The notes: generated by a model not told the origin, from the sequence alone. Positions 6,593-15,695 are shown, counted from the first letter of the stretch. The stretch is 64,000 nt of DNA from CAWKKW01 sp963850345 (GCA_963850345.1 CAWKKW010000002.1:1085979-1149978), one strand, 5' to 3'. A program made the numbers and translations.

Positions 6593-9298
6593 CTACTTCG
6601 ATTCCTTGGTGAGGGCGTCGGCAGCGTTGCCGGCTATGATCCAACTTGCGGATCCGGCCACGACGGCTTCATCCTCGAACCAGAGGAATCCGAAGTCGTC
6701 GATGCATTCCGGAAAATCCGGCTTGATGATGATGTATCCCGGAATCACCGCTCCCGGAATGTAAGCGCTGTCGGCACGATTGTTGCTGTACGTCTTCGTC
6801 TTCGAAACCGTACCGACCCCAGCTACATAGGAAGTACTGGATACAGGGTGGGTGCCGAGAATGTAATTGACGGCGCGCAGCGTATATTCGGAACTCACAA
6901 GATCGGGAAACGCTTTGTGCAGGAAGTACATCCGGTTGGCCATGTCAACCACGGCACCCGATCCGCCCCAGGTGCTGAGGCTTGGGGGCACGCCGAAGGG
7001 CGTCGCATCCAACTGCTTATCCAGGTTCGCCATATACGACTTCACCGCTTCGCGCATTTGATCTTTTGCGCTCCCGTCCAAATAAGGCAAGGCTCGAACT
7101 GCCGTCCAACCACGAAACTCCATCTGCTCCGGTGTGATCATCTGAGGGAACAGCTCCTTCAGACGAGACTTGTAGGGCTCGGCGCCACGCGTGGCGATGG
7201 TCAACTCCAACGCTGCAGTCCAGTCCTGCCCCACGCCAAAACCGCCGTGGCCGAAGCCGGCTGGAGGAGCAGCTGGTGCGCTCGTCGTACCAGAACTTGT
7301 CGGAGCGGCTGAGCTGCCTCGTGCGTTTCGCCTGCCTTGCGCGCCAGACGTGACACCCTGAGACGCAGCCAGCACGCCATTGGTGGGAGCACTCTCAGGA
7401 GCTCCTCCACCGAAACCGTTCTTTGGAAGCGGCGTTGGGTGAGCCTTCTCCTCATTCCAAGCTTTGATCGCGGTTTCGAGGCAGTCTTTCGCTAATGCAT
7501 CGTCCCAGCCCTTCAGCACATCGGCCGATGCGGCCAGCGCAGCGATCGCATTCCATTGGAAGAACGGATTGTTCGTGGAGAAAATCCAACGATCATCCGG
7601 CTTGCCGGAGTAGTCGCCCTTCACTTCGTTAGGACCGAGCTTCGAGTCATAGATGCGGCCGTCGGTTTTAGACGCTGCGTCGCCCAGGTGCGTATATTGG
7701 CGCAGATCCGGTTCGTGAGTGCCGCGTATCGCATGACCGATGTTGTGGAACTGCGCCAGGATGAGCAGTGCACCATGCTTGACTTGCTCGACGGTATCCG
7801 GCACGCCATCGGGACGGTGCATCTCAACCTCACGCTTGGCTTCGTCGACCGTAAGCTCGTCGTACTTCAGATTGAATTCGCGATACGCCAAAGCCAGACT
7901 CTGAATTACGCTGAGTTGCGCTGGCTCTTCGAGGTCGAAATCGCCGGCGTCGTACCAGCCGCCTACGTTCATTCCTGGAATGTGATCGCCACCTTTATAT
8001 CTCCCATCCGTCGCCGTAGCTTGATTCCAGCCGTCGAACTGCTCTCCCACGACAGGCGCCAGCCGGCCGTCATCGAGGTGCGATGCGCCATGCCACACAC
8101 GGTAGGCTTCGCGAACGTAGACGTGATCCATCTGCTCCGCAAGGTGATGGTCCAGACTGTCTTGCCAGATGTTGGCGTAAGCATCCTTCGCGATCGGGAA
8201 GGGTGCCGTACGCTGGTCTGCGTATTCGATGACGTAAAGGCCGGGGTCCTTGACCGGGGTGAAGTCGAACTTCGAATAGACATATCGCAGCCAGGGCGTT
8301 GACGACGTGATCGGTCCCTCGAAGGCTTGTTTATACGATCCATCCTCCATCAGGCGCAGCACCTTGGCAGTCTTAGGGCCGTTGTACTTCGGGTCGAGTT
8401 CGAGCACTGCCACCTTGGGAAAGTCAGGCGCATAACCCACCTGGCTGTGCGCGATCATGGGCGGGCGCGTCCAGTTTGGAATCACGTCCGGCCTGATGTG
8501 CCACACGATGGCGTCCGTCGTCTTGCCCGCAGGGATCAGCGAACGCAATACGAACCAGCCGTTCTGCGCGCGGTCACGTCCGTCGAATAGCATCAGATCG
8601 GCGGTGTCCGACTTGATGTTGATCCGGGCCAGCGCGTCGTCGACTCCCAGGGTAATGCTCTTTCCTTCGGCGAACGGCAGCGGCTGAGTGTATCCCTTGG
8701 CCTTGTCCCAGTCCTCCAGGTAGTATGCCTTCTTCGGTTCACCGGCCACTGGCAACACCTTGACCATCGCATCGTTCGGCGTGCGCGGGATGATGCCTGC
8801 CTTGGTTCCATCTACCAGGTAAGTCTTGCCCATGTAGATCGAGGGCAGAAACTCTACGTTGAAACCCGCCCGTCCTGCGAGATTCTCGGGTAGCGGCTTG
8901 TCAAGATTGATGCTGACCTTCACGCCGCCTGGTTCGGCCGCGACTTCGAGCGTGTAGCTGACATCGAAGGTCGGAAAAGCGAGCTTCGCCGTGAGCCGGT
9001 TGTTCGCCTTATCGGCCTCTCGCCCTTTGAGCGTTGCCACCAGGTCCCACTGCTCGGGCGTTGGCATCAGGCGCACGTCGCCATTGGTGGCGATGCGCTG
9101 GCCGTGAAGAATCATCTCCATGGCCGTATTCTTTTGATCCACGAAAACGGGATGGTACGTGCTGTCGTAGAGAAATACGCTGAAGCCTTGAGTGTCGAGG
9201 TAATTCTTGTCGGTTACCTTCATTGCAAAATCGGCGCCGAAGAGGCTTGGGACAGAGGTCAGGGCCAGGAGGAGACACACTCGAATTCGTCTGAACAT
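6593..9298 (-). CDS. glycoside hydrolase family 9 protein with N-terminal Ig-like domain
   Basis: A 901-residue secreted enzyme (signal peptide 'LLLALTSVPSLFGAD'). Layout: an N-terminal beta-rich region of about 260 residues of unknown type, a CelD_N Ig-like domain (about 285-375, 'HSQVGYAPDFPKVAVL'), then the (alpha/alpha)6 GH9 domain. The GH9 motif 'GGWYDAGDFD' supplies D450 and D453 as nucleophilic-water base candidates, and 'FEDEAVVAG' near the C-terminus supplies the acid (E877, possibly E875). Family members are endoglucanases, glucosidases or exo-glucosaminidases, so the beta-glycan substrate is open. Residues about 620-690 form a Gly/Ala/Ser/Pro-rich low-complexity insertion inside the catalytic domain, unusual for GH9. 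Confidence 0.9.
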   Translation of the reverse strand: MFRRIRVCLLLALTSVPSLFGADFAMKVTDKNYLDTQGFSVFLYDSTYHPVFVDQKNTAMEMILHGQRIATNGDVRLMPTPEQWDLVATLKGREADKANNRLTAKLAFPTFDVSYTLEVAAEPGGVKVSINLDKPLPENLAGRAGFNVEFLPSIYMGKTYLVDGTKAGIIPRTPNDAMVKVLPVAGEPKKAYYLEDWDKAKGYTQPLPFAEGKSITLGVDDALARINIKSDTADLMLFDGRDRAQNGWFVLRSLIPAGKTTDAIVWHIRPDVIPNWTRPPMIAHSQVGYAPDFPKVAVLELDPKYNGPKTAKVLRLMEDGSYKQAFEGPITSSTPWLRYVYSKFDFTPVKDPGLYVIEYADQRTAPFPIAKDAYANIWQDSLDHHLAEQMDHVYVREAYRVWHGASHLDDGRLAPVVGEQFDGWNQATATDGRYKGGDHIPGMNVGGWYDAGDFDLEEPAQLSVIQSLALAYREFNLKYDELTVDEAKREVEMHRPDGVPDTVEQVKHGALLILAQFHNIGHAIRGTHEPDLRQYTHLGDAASKTDGRIYDSKLGPNEVKGDYSGKPDDRWIFSTNNPFFQWNAIAALAASADVLKGWDDALAKDCLETAIKAWNEEKAHPTPLPKNGFGGGAPESAPTNGVLAASQGVTSGAQGRRNARGSSAAPTSSGTTSAPAAPPAGFGHGGFGVGQDWTAALELTIATRGAEPYKSRLKELFPQMITPEQMEFRGWTAVRALPYLDGSAKDQMREAVKSYMANLDKQLDATPFGVPPSLSTWGGSGAVVDMANRMYFLHKAFPDLVSSEYTLRAVNYILGTHPVSSTSYVAGVGTVSKTKTYSNNRADSAYIPGAVIPGYIIIKPDFPECIDDFGFLWFEDEAVVAGSASWIIAGNAADALTKESK

Positions 9299-9566
9299 AG
9301 CTTAGGGTGAAGTTGCTCCTTTGCCTCAACCTAACATGCCATGCATCTTCTTGTCGGGCAGTATGTTTCCGCGGCGGCGAGTTTCTTTAAATCCCGGGAA
9401 CGAGGAGGCTTCACCGTTTTTGAAGGCCAGGGTCAGGCTCGGCCAGTTCTCTGCGCTCCCACGACCATCCAATCTACTGACTCACCCACTGGTCCTGATT
9501 CGAGCCTCGCCTGGCATTCATCAAGACATTGGTCACTCCCTCCCGAACTTACCGGGAGCAGCGTGC

Positions 9567-10631
9567 TCAGGGGATCAGGTGTGCTGTCCGCAACATCGTA
9601 AACAGGTCGAAGAAGCTGTCATCGGTGGCCTGGTAGTCAAGAAAGCCCATTTTCCTGCTCTTGCTCATGTCGGTCATCACTTCAAAAGGACGACCGAGGT
9701 CCGCATCCGTATGCCATGCAGAGATGAGGACGTGCAGGTTCTTCTCCGCAAGCTGATGTCTTCTCGCTATGTCTTCCCAGATCGGACCAGCGTCCGCGAG
9801 CTGCTGCTGCAGAGGAGTTACCGCTGCAGGAAACGGCGCCGGTTCGATGCCGAACCAGTTGGCTATGCGCCCCCACATCCAGCTCCAGCGAAAGACGTCT
9901 CCATTCACAACATTGAAGTCCTGGTCACGCGCCGCTGGTGTGGTGGTAGCCCAAAGCAGGTGCCGAGCGAGCAGTCGTGCATCGGTCATGTCAGTTAGAC
10001 CCTTCCACTGAGCTTCGCTCCCGGGGAAGATGAAGGGACGGCCGGTCTCGCGGCAGATGGAGGCGTAAACCGCCAACGTCACGCCCATGTTCATCGCGTT
10101 GCCGACTGCGTAGCCGATAATGGTGTGTGGGCGGTGCACGCTCCACCCGAAGCCATCGCGCTTCGCTGCATCAAACAGCTCATCTTCCTGCGCGTAATAG
10201 AAGTTGTCCACCTCCAGGCGGCCCTGCTCCTCACGGAAGGGGGTGGGCGGCATCTTCCCTTTTCCATAGGCTTCGAAGGGTCCGAGGTAGTGTTTGAGTC
10301 CGGTGACCAGGGCGACGTGCTCTACGGTGTTCGCCGGCGAAGTTGCCTGGAGCAGGTTGCGTACCATAGCGCCATTTACCTTGATGTTTTCTGCCTCGGT
10401 CGGCTGGCGCATCCAGGTAGTCAAGAAGATCGCATTGGGTCGAACATCTTTCAGTGCAGCCGATAAGCCTGGTGGATCCAGCAGGTCGGCCGGGACGGGC
10501 TGGATGCCGGGAACCATCGCCGGCCTCCGTGCCAATCCGAAGACGGCCCAACCATGATGACGTAGATGTTCTGCGAGGTTCCGCCCCACAATGCCGGTGG
10601 ACCCTACAATCAGCGCGGTTTTTCCTATCAT
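9567..10631 (-). CDS. PRISE-family enone reductase (progesterone 5-beta-reductase/iridoid synthase-like SDR)
   Basis: A 354-residue atypical short-chain dehydrogenase. The N-terminal 'ALIVGSTGIVGRNLAEHL' is the NAD(P)-binding glycine motif. 'VTGLKHYLGPFEAYG' contains the PRISE catalytic lysine (K113) and 'NFYYAQEDELF' the catalytic tyrosine pair (Y145/Y146), hallmarks of progesterone 5-beta-reductase/iridoid synthase-like enzymes that reduce activated C=C bonds with NADPH. The natural substrate in bacteria is unknown. Its ATGA start overlaps the stop of the VOC gene by 4 nt, so it is the last gene of an operon led by a ribbon-helix-helix protein. Confidence 0.88.
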   Translation of the reverse strand: MIGKTALIVGSTGIVGRNLAEHLRHHGWAVFGLARRPAMVPGIQPVPADLLDPPGLSAALKDVRPNAIFLTTWMRQPTEAENIKVNGAMVRNLLQATSPANTVEHVALVTGLKHYLGPFEAYGKGKMPPTPFREEQGRLEVDNFYYAQEDELFDAAKRDGFGWSVHRPHTIIGYAVGNAMNMGVTLAVYASICRETGRPFIFPGSEAQWKGLTDMTDARLLARHLLWATTTPAARDQDFNVVNGDVFRWSWMWGRIANWFGIEPAPFPAAVTPLQQQLADAGPIWEDIARRHQLAEKNLHVLISAWHTDADLGRPFEVMTDMSKSRKMGFLDYQATDDSFFDLFTMLRTAHLIP

Positions 10632-11083
10632 CGGACGCTCCTTGGCTGCGAACGAGTATCTCGCTCAAGTCTTAGGATGAAGAACTGCGATGAAAAGGAG
10701 CCGGGTCCGGGAGGAGTTTGCGGGCTGGCGTTATTGTGCAGGTGCCAACGGTGCTTTACCGCGATATGCCGGCCATCGGGATCAGTGAGCAGCATCTGCA
10801 ACGCGGGCCAGTGCTGTTGTTCGAACGGGCGGACGACACTGCCGCTTCTCGGAGGAGTGAACTGCGATGCATCCTCTACACTGACCCCCAGTGTGACCTG
10901 AAGCGGCGAGTCTTGCGGACGTTCGGCGACAAAGATGTAAGGTCCTCCTCCAGGGTGGCGCAGCCTCCCCGAATTGTGATCGGTCTCGAATTCCACTTCA
11001 TAGCCCAAATCGCGCCAGAAGGCGACCGTTTTGCCCCAATTGTGCGTTTCGATCAAGATGCCATCTACACCTTTGCTCTTCAT
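10628..11083 (-). CDS. VOC-family (glyoxalase/bleomycin resistance) protein
   Basis: A 151-residue protein with one vicinal-oxygen-chelate module: 'GVDGILIETHNWGKTVAFWRDLGYEVEF' at the start and 'LTDPDGRHIAVKHRW' near residue 110. VOC proteins act as metal-dependent lyases, isomerases, dioxygenases or drug-binding proteins; the reaction here cannot be named. The last 40 residues ('NNASPQTPPGPG...') are low in complexity and unlike the family. It overlaps both neighbours by 4 nt (ATGA), indicating a tightly coupled operon with the RHH gene upstream and the PRISE reductase downstream, possibly detoxifying a reactive carbonyl or enone. Confidence 0.85.
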   Translation of the reverse strand: MKSKGVDGILIETHNWGKTVAFWRDLGYEVEFETDHNSGRLRHPGGGPYIFVAERPQDSPLQVTLGVSVEDASQFTPPRSGSVVRPFEQQHWPALQMLLTDPDGRHIAVKHRWHLHNNASPQTPPGPGSFSSQFFILRLERDTRSQPRSVR

Positions 11084-11241
11084 AGTTTCCTCTGCTTTCG
11101 TCCGTGATCAGCCAGGTAGGCGCGCAACGCATCCGCAACAATCGCCGACAACGAACTCTCGGTTTCCACAGCGTGATGCTTGACTTTGCGAATCAGGTCA
11201 GTCGGCAGATATACGTTGAACTGCTTCGCGTCACTCGCCAT
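11080..11241 (-). CDS. ribbon-helix-helix (CopG/Arc-type) DNA-binding protein
   Basis: A 53-residue protein. It begins M-A-S-D-A-K-Q-F-N-V-Y-L-P, the beta strand that contacts DNA in ribbon-helix-helix proteins, followed by 'DLIRKVKHHAVET' (helix 1) and 'SSLSAIVADALRAYL' (helix 2). Such proteins dimerise and bind short palindromes. There is no Shine-Dalgarno before the ATG; instead a near-consensus sigma70 promoter ends 7 nt upstream, implying a leaderless mRNA. The stop overlaps the VOC start by 4 nt. Probably an autorepressor of the three-gene operon. It resembles antitoxins, but no toxin gene is adjacent. Confidence 0.82.
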   Translation of the reverse strand: MASDAKQFNVYLPTDLIRKVKHHAVETESSLSAIVADALRAYLADHGRKQRKL

Positions 11242-11248
11242 GTCTAGC

Positions 11249-11274
11249 ATATTAGAATGCTAGCATTCTAATAT
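11249..11274. promoter_or_regulatory. perfect 26-bp palindrome, likely autoregulatory operator
   Basis: The sequence is a perfect inverted repeat of 13-bp arms (ATATTAGAATGCT and its complement, no spacer). It covers the -10, the spacer and most of the -35 of the RHH operon promoter, so binding would exclude RNA polymerase. Within it TAGAATGC/GCATTCTA half-sites suit pairs of RHH dimers. Confidence 0.72.
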
Positions 11275-11277
11275 CAA
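11249..11277 (-). promoter_or_regulatory. sigma70-type promoter of the RHH operon
   Basis: On the minus strand TTGATA (11277-11272), a 17-nt spacer, then TAATAT (11254-11249). The ATG of the RHH gene begins 7 nt after the -10 box, where transcription should start, predicting a leaderless transcript; this fits the absence of a ribosome-binding site. Confidence 0.65.
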
Positions 11278-11392
11278 GGTCTCCATTACGGCGATCATAA
11301 CTCGCGGTTGCGAATATCGGCATCCATGCGTCGGAGCCGGCCATTTCGCTTCCCGAATCACAGTTTGGCCACTCTTCACAGAGCGGGTGGGT

Positions 11393-12757
11393 TTATTTCA
11401 TCGCAATGCCGTGCGGACGCGCTGGACCTGTTTTGAAGGCTGTATTGAAATCCAGTTTGAATCGCTTGTCCTCAACCAGCGTATCGTGCGTGACTTTGAG
11501 TACGTGGACTTTGTGGTCGCCTTCGAAGTGAATGATGCCTGCGCCATCTTCGTTTAGAAAGTAGTCCGTGATCACGAGTCGGCTATCGTTTCCGCTGAGC
11601 ACCAGATTGTGCGGCCCAGCGTTCGCGCCAAAACTCACCACCGACTTCTGCTTCGGATTGAAGCGGTCGCTGACGTCCAGCATCACCACCTGCCCTGCCA
11701 TGAACGTGCCCAGGATGATGCGGTCACCGGCTTGCGGCGTCGCGATGATCTGCCCCATGCCGCCCGGTACCGGAGTATCGACATGAGGTTCCACCGTTGA
11801 GAGGTCGAATACGGGAGTGCCGATGCCCTGCCCGGGGTCGATCAAATAGACGTGACCATCGAACATGCCGGACGTATATCCGTAACCGTGCGAATCGTAG
11901 GGAAGCATCTTCACATCCATGGTGCCAAGGGCAGGCGTACCGTCGGGTGCAAACAGGTCCACGGTCTTCGTGATCTTACGGTCGCGGTAGTCCCAGACGC
12001 GGACAGAACCTCGTAGAACCGGCCCCATGGAACCCATCAAAGTGCTGCTCGGCATGATGAAGTCCGAGGTCATCATCAGATTCAGGTCCGGACGCGCAGA
12101 GATACCATGAGGGTTGAACCCATCCAGCGGCGGACTGTCGGGCCATTCTCGAAACATCGACATGAGGCCAAAGTGGTTTGCGACAAAGCGCATGCGGCCA
12201 TCGAACTCTGCGACTCGGCCAGGCGCCATGCCTGTAGACGAGCCCATTTGCGTGATCAGAAAGCCACCGTTATCGAGCGGCAGGAAGTCGTCAGTCATGC
12301 TCGATTCGACGGCTTTTGTTGAAAACATAAACTTAGGCTTTCTTGCGTCGGTCACGTTGAAGAAGAAAATCCCATTCTGATTCTTCAGCAAGCTCAGCAA
12401 GCCGCCGCATCCCAGGACAGTCTTATTGGAATTCAGATGGCAGTGGTGCGGCTCGTTGCCGATGTTCCCCGGAGGCGGCACAGGTACGACGTCTATGACC
12501 TGCCCATACTCGGAAGACTTCTCGTCGAAGTCGATGACTGCAAGGAAATCCGGAGCAACGTGCGCCTGGTCTTGTGCCCAGATGTAGAGAACCTTTTCAC
12601 TCTGGCCACGATCACCCTTTTCATGGTCGGCACTGCGATCGCCTTCTGGTCTGTCCCCGTAGCTTTGAGGGAACGCCACAGTGGCTGTCCCGAGCACCAA
12701 TGCGGCAATTGTCAACAGCCTCACGGTCTTTTCCGTTGCTACATTCCACTTCAACAC
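11393..12757 (-). CDS. secreted SBP56-like beta-propeller protein (methanethiol-oxidase-like)
   Basis: About 454 residues. A GGAGG lies 6 nt before a GTG at 12757 (TTG at 12754 is also possible), better than the upstream TTG at 12787. A signal peptide follows ('LTIAALVLGTATVAFPQ'). The body resembles selenium-binding protein 56/methanethiol oxidase: 'EPHHCHL', 'NPHGISARPDLNLMMTSDF', 'GSVRVWDYRDRK', 'GPHNLVLS' and the terminal 'ARPHGIAMK', histidine-containing loops that in SBP56 enzymes bind copper. It is shorter and more divergent than true SBP56, and exported, so oxidase activity is only a possibility. Single gene on the minus strand. Confidence 0.7.
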   Translation of the reverse strand: MLKWNVATEKTVRLLTIAALVLGTATVAFPQSYGDRPEGDRSADHEKGDRGQSEKVLYIWAQDQAHVAPDFLAVIDFDEKSSEYGQVIDVVPVPPPGNIGNEPHHCHLNSNKTVLGCGGLLSLLKNQNGIFFFNVTDARKPKFMFSTKAVESSMTDDFLPLDNGGFLITQMGSSTGMAPGRVAEFDGRMRFVANHFGLMSMFREWPDSPPLDGFNPHGISARPDLNLMMTSDFIMPSSTLMGSMGPVLRGSVRVWDYRDRKITKTVDLFAPDGTPALGTMDVKMLPYDSHGYGYTSGMFDGHVYLIDPGQGIGTPVFDLSTVEPHVDTPVPGGMGQIIATPQAGDRIILGTFMAGQVVMLDVSDRFNPKQKSVVSFGANAGPHNLVLSGNDSRLVITDYFLNEDGAGIIHFEGDHKVHVLKVTHDTLVEDKRFKLDFNTAFKTGPARPHGIAMK

Positions 12758-13262
12758 TTGAAGCCTCCGGTGTATTTTGGCTGCCAAGTCCCGATAACCG
12801 CAGACTGGTGGGTGATCGCAGGATCATCTATCTTCCTGTCAAAAAAAACTTAGCACATGGTAGTGAGTTTTCTTGCCCGCACATTACACCTGCACGGAAT
12901 GACGCACGACCATATCTCCCGTTCGTCCAAGCCCCGGAGCGCGGCGAACCGAGGCGATGCGTATGGTTGCCAGAGGTATTGGTGCGTGAAGACTTACTCC
13001 ATTGTCAGCCTTCAAACTGCCTCGCCTCGTTCGGACCGACGCGCTCACGCGCACGCACCCGAGCCGAGGATGCTGAGGGGCTTTCCTCGGCGGCGTTGTA
13101 GGTTTGGGCTCTTCGACTTTCGGCACGGGTGTAAGAATATACCGGGAAACCGCCCTACATCGACGCAAATCGAGGCGGGTGCCGACACTTAGTCAGGCTA
13201 TAACCGTTTCGATAGTCTTCGAATGTAAATCAAGCAGCTTCGCCCATACGGGCAGCCAGAGT
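12758..13262. other. intergenic stretch without a recognisable gene
   Basis: About 500 bp upstream of the SBP56-like gene and downstream of the ABC permease. It should contain the promoter of the former. The minus-strand open frame at 12884-13168 has a short Pro/Lys/Glu stretch ('PVPKVEEPKPTTPP') but no ribosome-binding site or domain. Nothing else seen. Confidence 0.4.
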
Positions 13263-15695
13263 TCATTCGTACCGGAGTACCGTTTGCGGATCAACCCGGG
13301 CCGCGCGCCGTGCTGGAATCCAGCACGCGAGCAATGCGATTCCAGTAAGGATGATTGGCACGGCAGTGAAGGTGACCAGGTCATGAGGGCGAATTCCGTA
13401 GAGGAAGCTGCTAGCCAGCTTCGCTGCCATCCATGCACCGGGAAGGCCGATGGCCAGTGCAATCAGAGTCAGCACCATGCCCTGCCGCACGATCATTCGT
13501 TGGACGGCACCGACCGGCGAGCCGAGCGCGATACGAATTCCAATCTCCCGAGTGCGGCGGCTGACGGAATAGCTGATCACGCCGTAAAGTCCAACCAGCG
13601 CCAGCATCAATCCGATACCACCAAAAACTCCGAAGAGCGTTCCGGCCAGGCGCGGCAGAAAGAGAGCGTTGCGAATGTGTTCCTGCATTGTTACGACATT
13701 GAACACCGCCATCGCTGGATCGAGCTTTCGAACCACTTCCCTGGCAGCCGGCGCAAGCTCTGCCGGGTCACCCTGCGCGCTGAGGATCAACGAGTAGCCC
13801 AGGGAGGATGGGTCGTTGGCGACGCTCTGATCGAGCGAGCGGAAGAGAATCGATCGCTGCTCCTCCCCGAGTGTGCGTGACTTCATGTTTCCGACCACTC
13901 CAATGATCTGGTAGGTCGTGTCGCCGCCCTTAATCTCTTGTCCAATAGGATTTGTCTTTCCAAAGAGATGTTCGGCGAGGGCGCGATTGATCACGGCAGT
14001 TCTTGGACCGTTCGCCGCGCCGGCGGCGAAGTCACGTCCCTCCAATAAGGGAATTCCCATTGCCTGAAAATATCCCGACGATGCCATATACAAGTCGGCG
14101 AGCGTGTCGGGTTTCGTAGAACTTTCTCCGCCCACTACCTGGAAGGGGTCACTTCGCGTGCCCATAGAGAGTGGCACAACATCGGTAACCACAGCCGAGC
14201 TTACACCGGGCAGAGCGGCGGCGTTTTGCCGCAATTGGGTTAGAAACTGGACGGTGCGTTCCGCGCTGTAGCCGTTGACTGCGGGATCGATCGATAAGGC
14301 GAGCATGCCTCCCGAGCGAAAGCCGACGTCGATCTCTGCTGCGCGCTGTAAGCTGCGCAGGAAGAGCCCCGTGGCGCAGAGCAGGACCAGCGACATCGCA
14401 ACCTGAGCGATTACCAGCACGCTGCGCAGCGTTAAGCGGCTGCTCGTTCGAGCGAGCGCGTCTTCCCCTTTGAGCGCGCCGATCAGCAAGGGCCGCGAAG
14501 CCGCCCATGCCGGAGTAAGTCCAAAGAGCAATCCGGCGCCGAGACTCAACACGAAGCTGAAGAGCAGGACGCGCCAGTCTTGAGTGAGGCTGATGTCGAA
14601 TGGAATCGGCGCGGGAAGATGGAAGGCAGAGAGCGCTGACGTTGCCCAAAGCGAGAGGAGGAAGCCGAAGATCCCTCCGCCAAGCGTAAGCACTGTAGTC
14701 TCGGCGAGCATCTGGCGCAGCAACAGCCCGCGGCTTGCTCCCAGCGCGAGCCGGACGGCCATCTCCTTTTGCCGGCTGGCTGCCTGAGCGAGTAACAGGT
14801 TCGCAACATTGGCGCACGCAATGCATAAAACTAATAGCGCGACAACCGTCAGGGCTGCGAGAAACAGCTTGACCGTACCCTGCGCGTTCGGCGGAAGCGA
14901 TCCGGCCGACTCCAGATGAAAGTGGAGAGCCTTATCGGTCGCGGGATAAGCCATTGCGAAGCGATAAGCGAGGGTCTCGAGTTCACTCGATGCTTGCTTA
15001 CGAGTCACACCCGGCTGTAAGCGTGCGATCACCGAGAGCCAGTGATAGTCCCTCGCCTCGCGCTTGGGAATGTTGGCCACGAGTTGCTCAACATTCCCTA
15101 AGGGAACCCAGAACTCAGGATCGAGGATTGGATCGAGCCCGCGGAAGCCGGCCGGGGCGACGCCCACGACGGTGAAGGTACGGCCGGAGAGGCTGATGGT
15201 CTTGCCTAGTATGTTCGGGTCGGAGGCGAACCGCCGCTGCCACAACCGATGGCCGAGGACAACCACCTGGTGCTGTTCTTCGGAAGGGATAAATCCGCGG
15301 CCTTCGGCCATCGAGACCTGGGCAACGCTGAAGAAATTAGCCGTCGCTGCTTGTCCCCAGATTCTTTCAGGGTCGCCAAAGCCGCTGATCGAAGCCGGCA
15401 CCAACGCGTAGTAAGCAGAGACACCCGAGAAGCTACTCGCCTGGTCACGAACGTTGACGTACTGAGGCCATGGGAAATCGTTGCAGCATCGATCGCCATC
15501 CTGTTGTGTGTACACCCGCAGTAATCTCGACGGATCGCCCACCGGTGGCGGACTCAACACAAACCGGCTCACCATGGAGAAGATCGTTGCATTGGAAGCG
15601 ATACCGAGGCCGATCGAGACCACAATGGCGAACGCCAGGCCGGGCGACCGCAGGATGCGCCGGTGTATGTAGATCAATTGCTGCAACGCGCTCAT
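13263..15695 (-). CDS. ADOP-family ABC transporter permease (MacB/FtsX type)
   Basis: 810 residues from the ATG at 15695, which has GGAGG 7 nt upstream (the frame extends to a TTG at 15707). It is an acidobacterial duplicated orphan permease: N-terminal 'LRSPGLAFAIVVSIGLGIASNATIFSM' (transmembrane helix), a MacB periplasmic core domain, an FtsX helix set around residues 270-390 ('CIACANVANLLLAQAASRQKEMAVRLALG'), a second periplasmic domain, and a C-terminal FtsX set ('GLYGVISYSVSRRTREIGIRIALGSP'). Such proteins lack an adjacent ATPase gene, as here. The role may be export or envelope stress, but is unknown for the family. Confidence 0.9.
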   Translation of the reverse strand: MSALQQLIYIHRRILRSPGLAFAIVVSIGLGIASNATIFSMVSRFVLSPPPVGDPSRLLRVYTQQDGDRCCNDFPWPQYVNVRDQASSFSGVSAYYALVPASISGFGDPERIWGQAATANFFSVAQVSMAEGRGFIPSEEQHQVVVLGHRLWQRRFASDPNILGKTISLSGRTFTVVGVAPAGFRGLDPILDPEFWVPLGNVEQLVANIPKREARDYHWLSVIARLQPGVTRKQASSELETLAYRFAMAYPATDKALHFHLESAGSLPPNAQGTVKLFLAALTVVALLVLCIACANVANLLLAQAASRQKEMAVRLALGASRGLLLRQMLAETTVLTLGGGIFGFLLSLWATSALSAFHLPAPIPFDISLTQDWRVLLFSFVLSLGAGLLFGLTPAWAASRPLLIGALKGEDALARTSSRLTLRSVLVIAQVAMSLVLLCATGLFLRSLQRAAEIDVGFRSGGMLALSIDPAVNGYSAERTVQFLTQLRQNAAALPGVSSAVVTDVVPLSMGTRSDPFQVVGGESSTKPDTLADLYMASSGYFQAMGIPLLEGRDFAAGAANGPRTAVINRALAEHLFGKTNPIGQEIKGGDTTYQIIGVVGNMKSRTLGEEQRSILFRSLDQSVANDPSSLGYSLILSAQGDPAELAPAAREVVRKLDPAMAVFNVVTMQEHIRNALFLPRLAGTLFGVFGGIGLMLALVGLYGVISYSVSRRTREIGIRIALGSPVGAVQRMIVRQGMVLTLIALAIGLPGAWMAAKLASSFLYGIRPHDLVTFTAVPIILTGIALLACWIPARRAARVDPQTVLRYE

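Noticed and set aside
12884..13168. Pro/Lys/Glu-rich minus-strand frame resembling a TonB linker
   Set aside because: Only a short PVPKVEEPKP stretch looks TonB-like; there is no membrane anchor, no C-terminal TonB domain and no ribosome-binding site.
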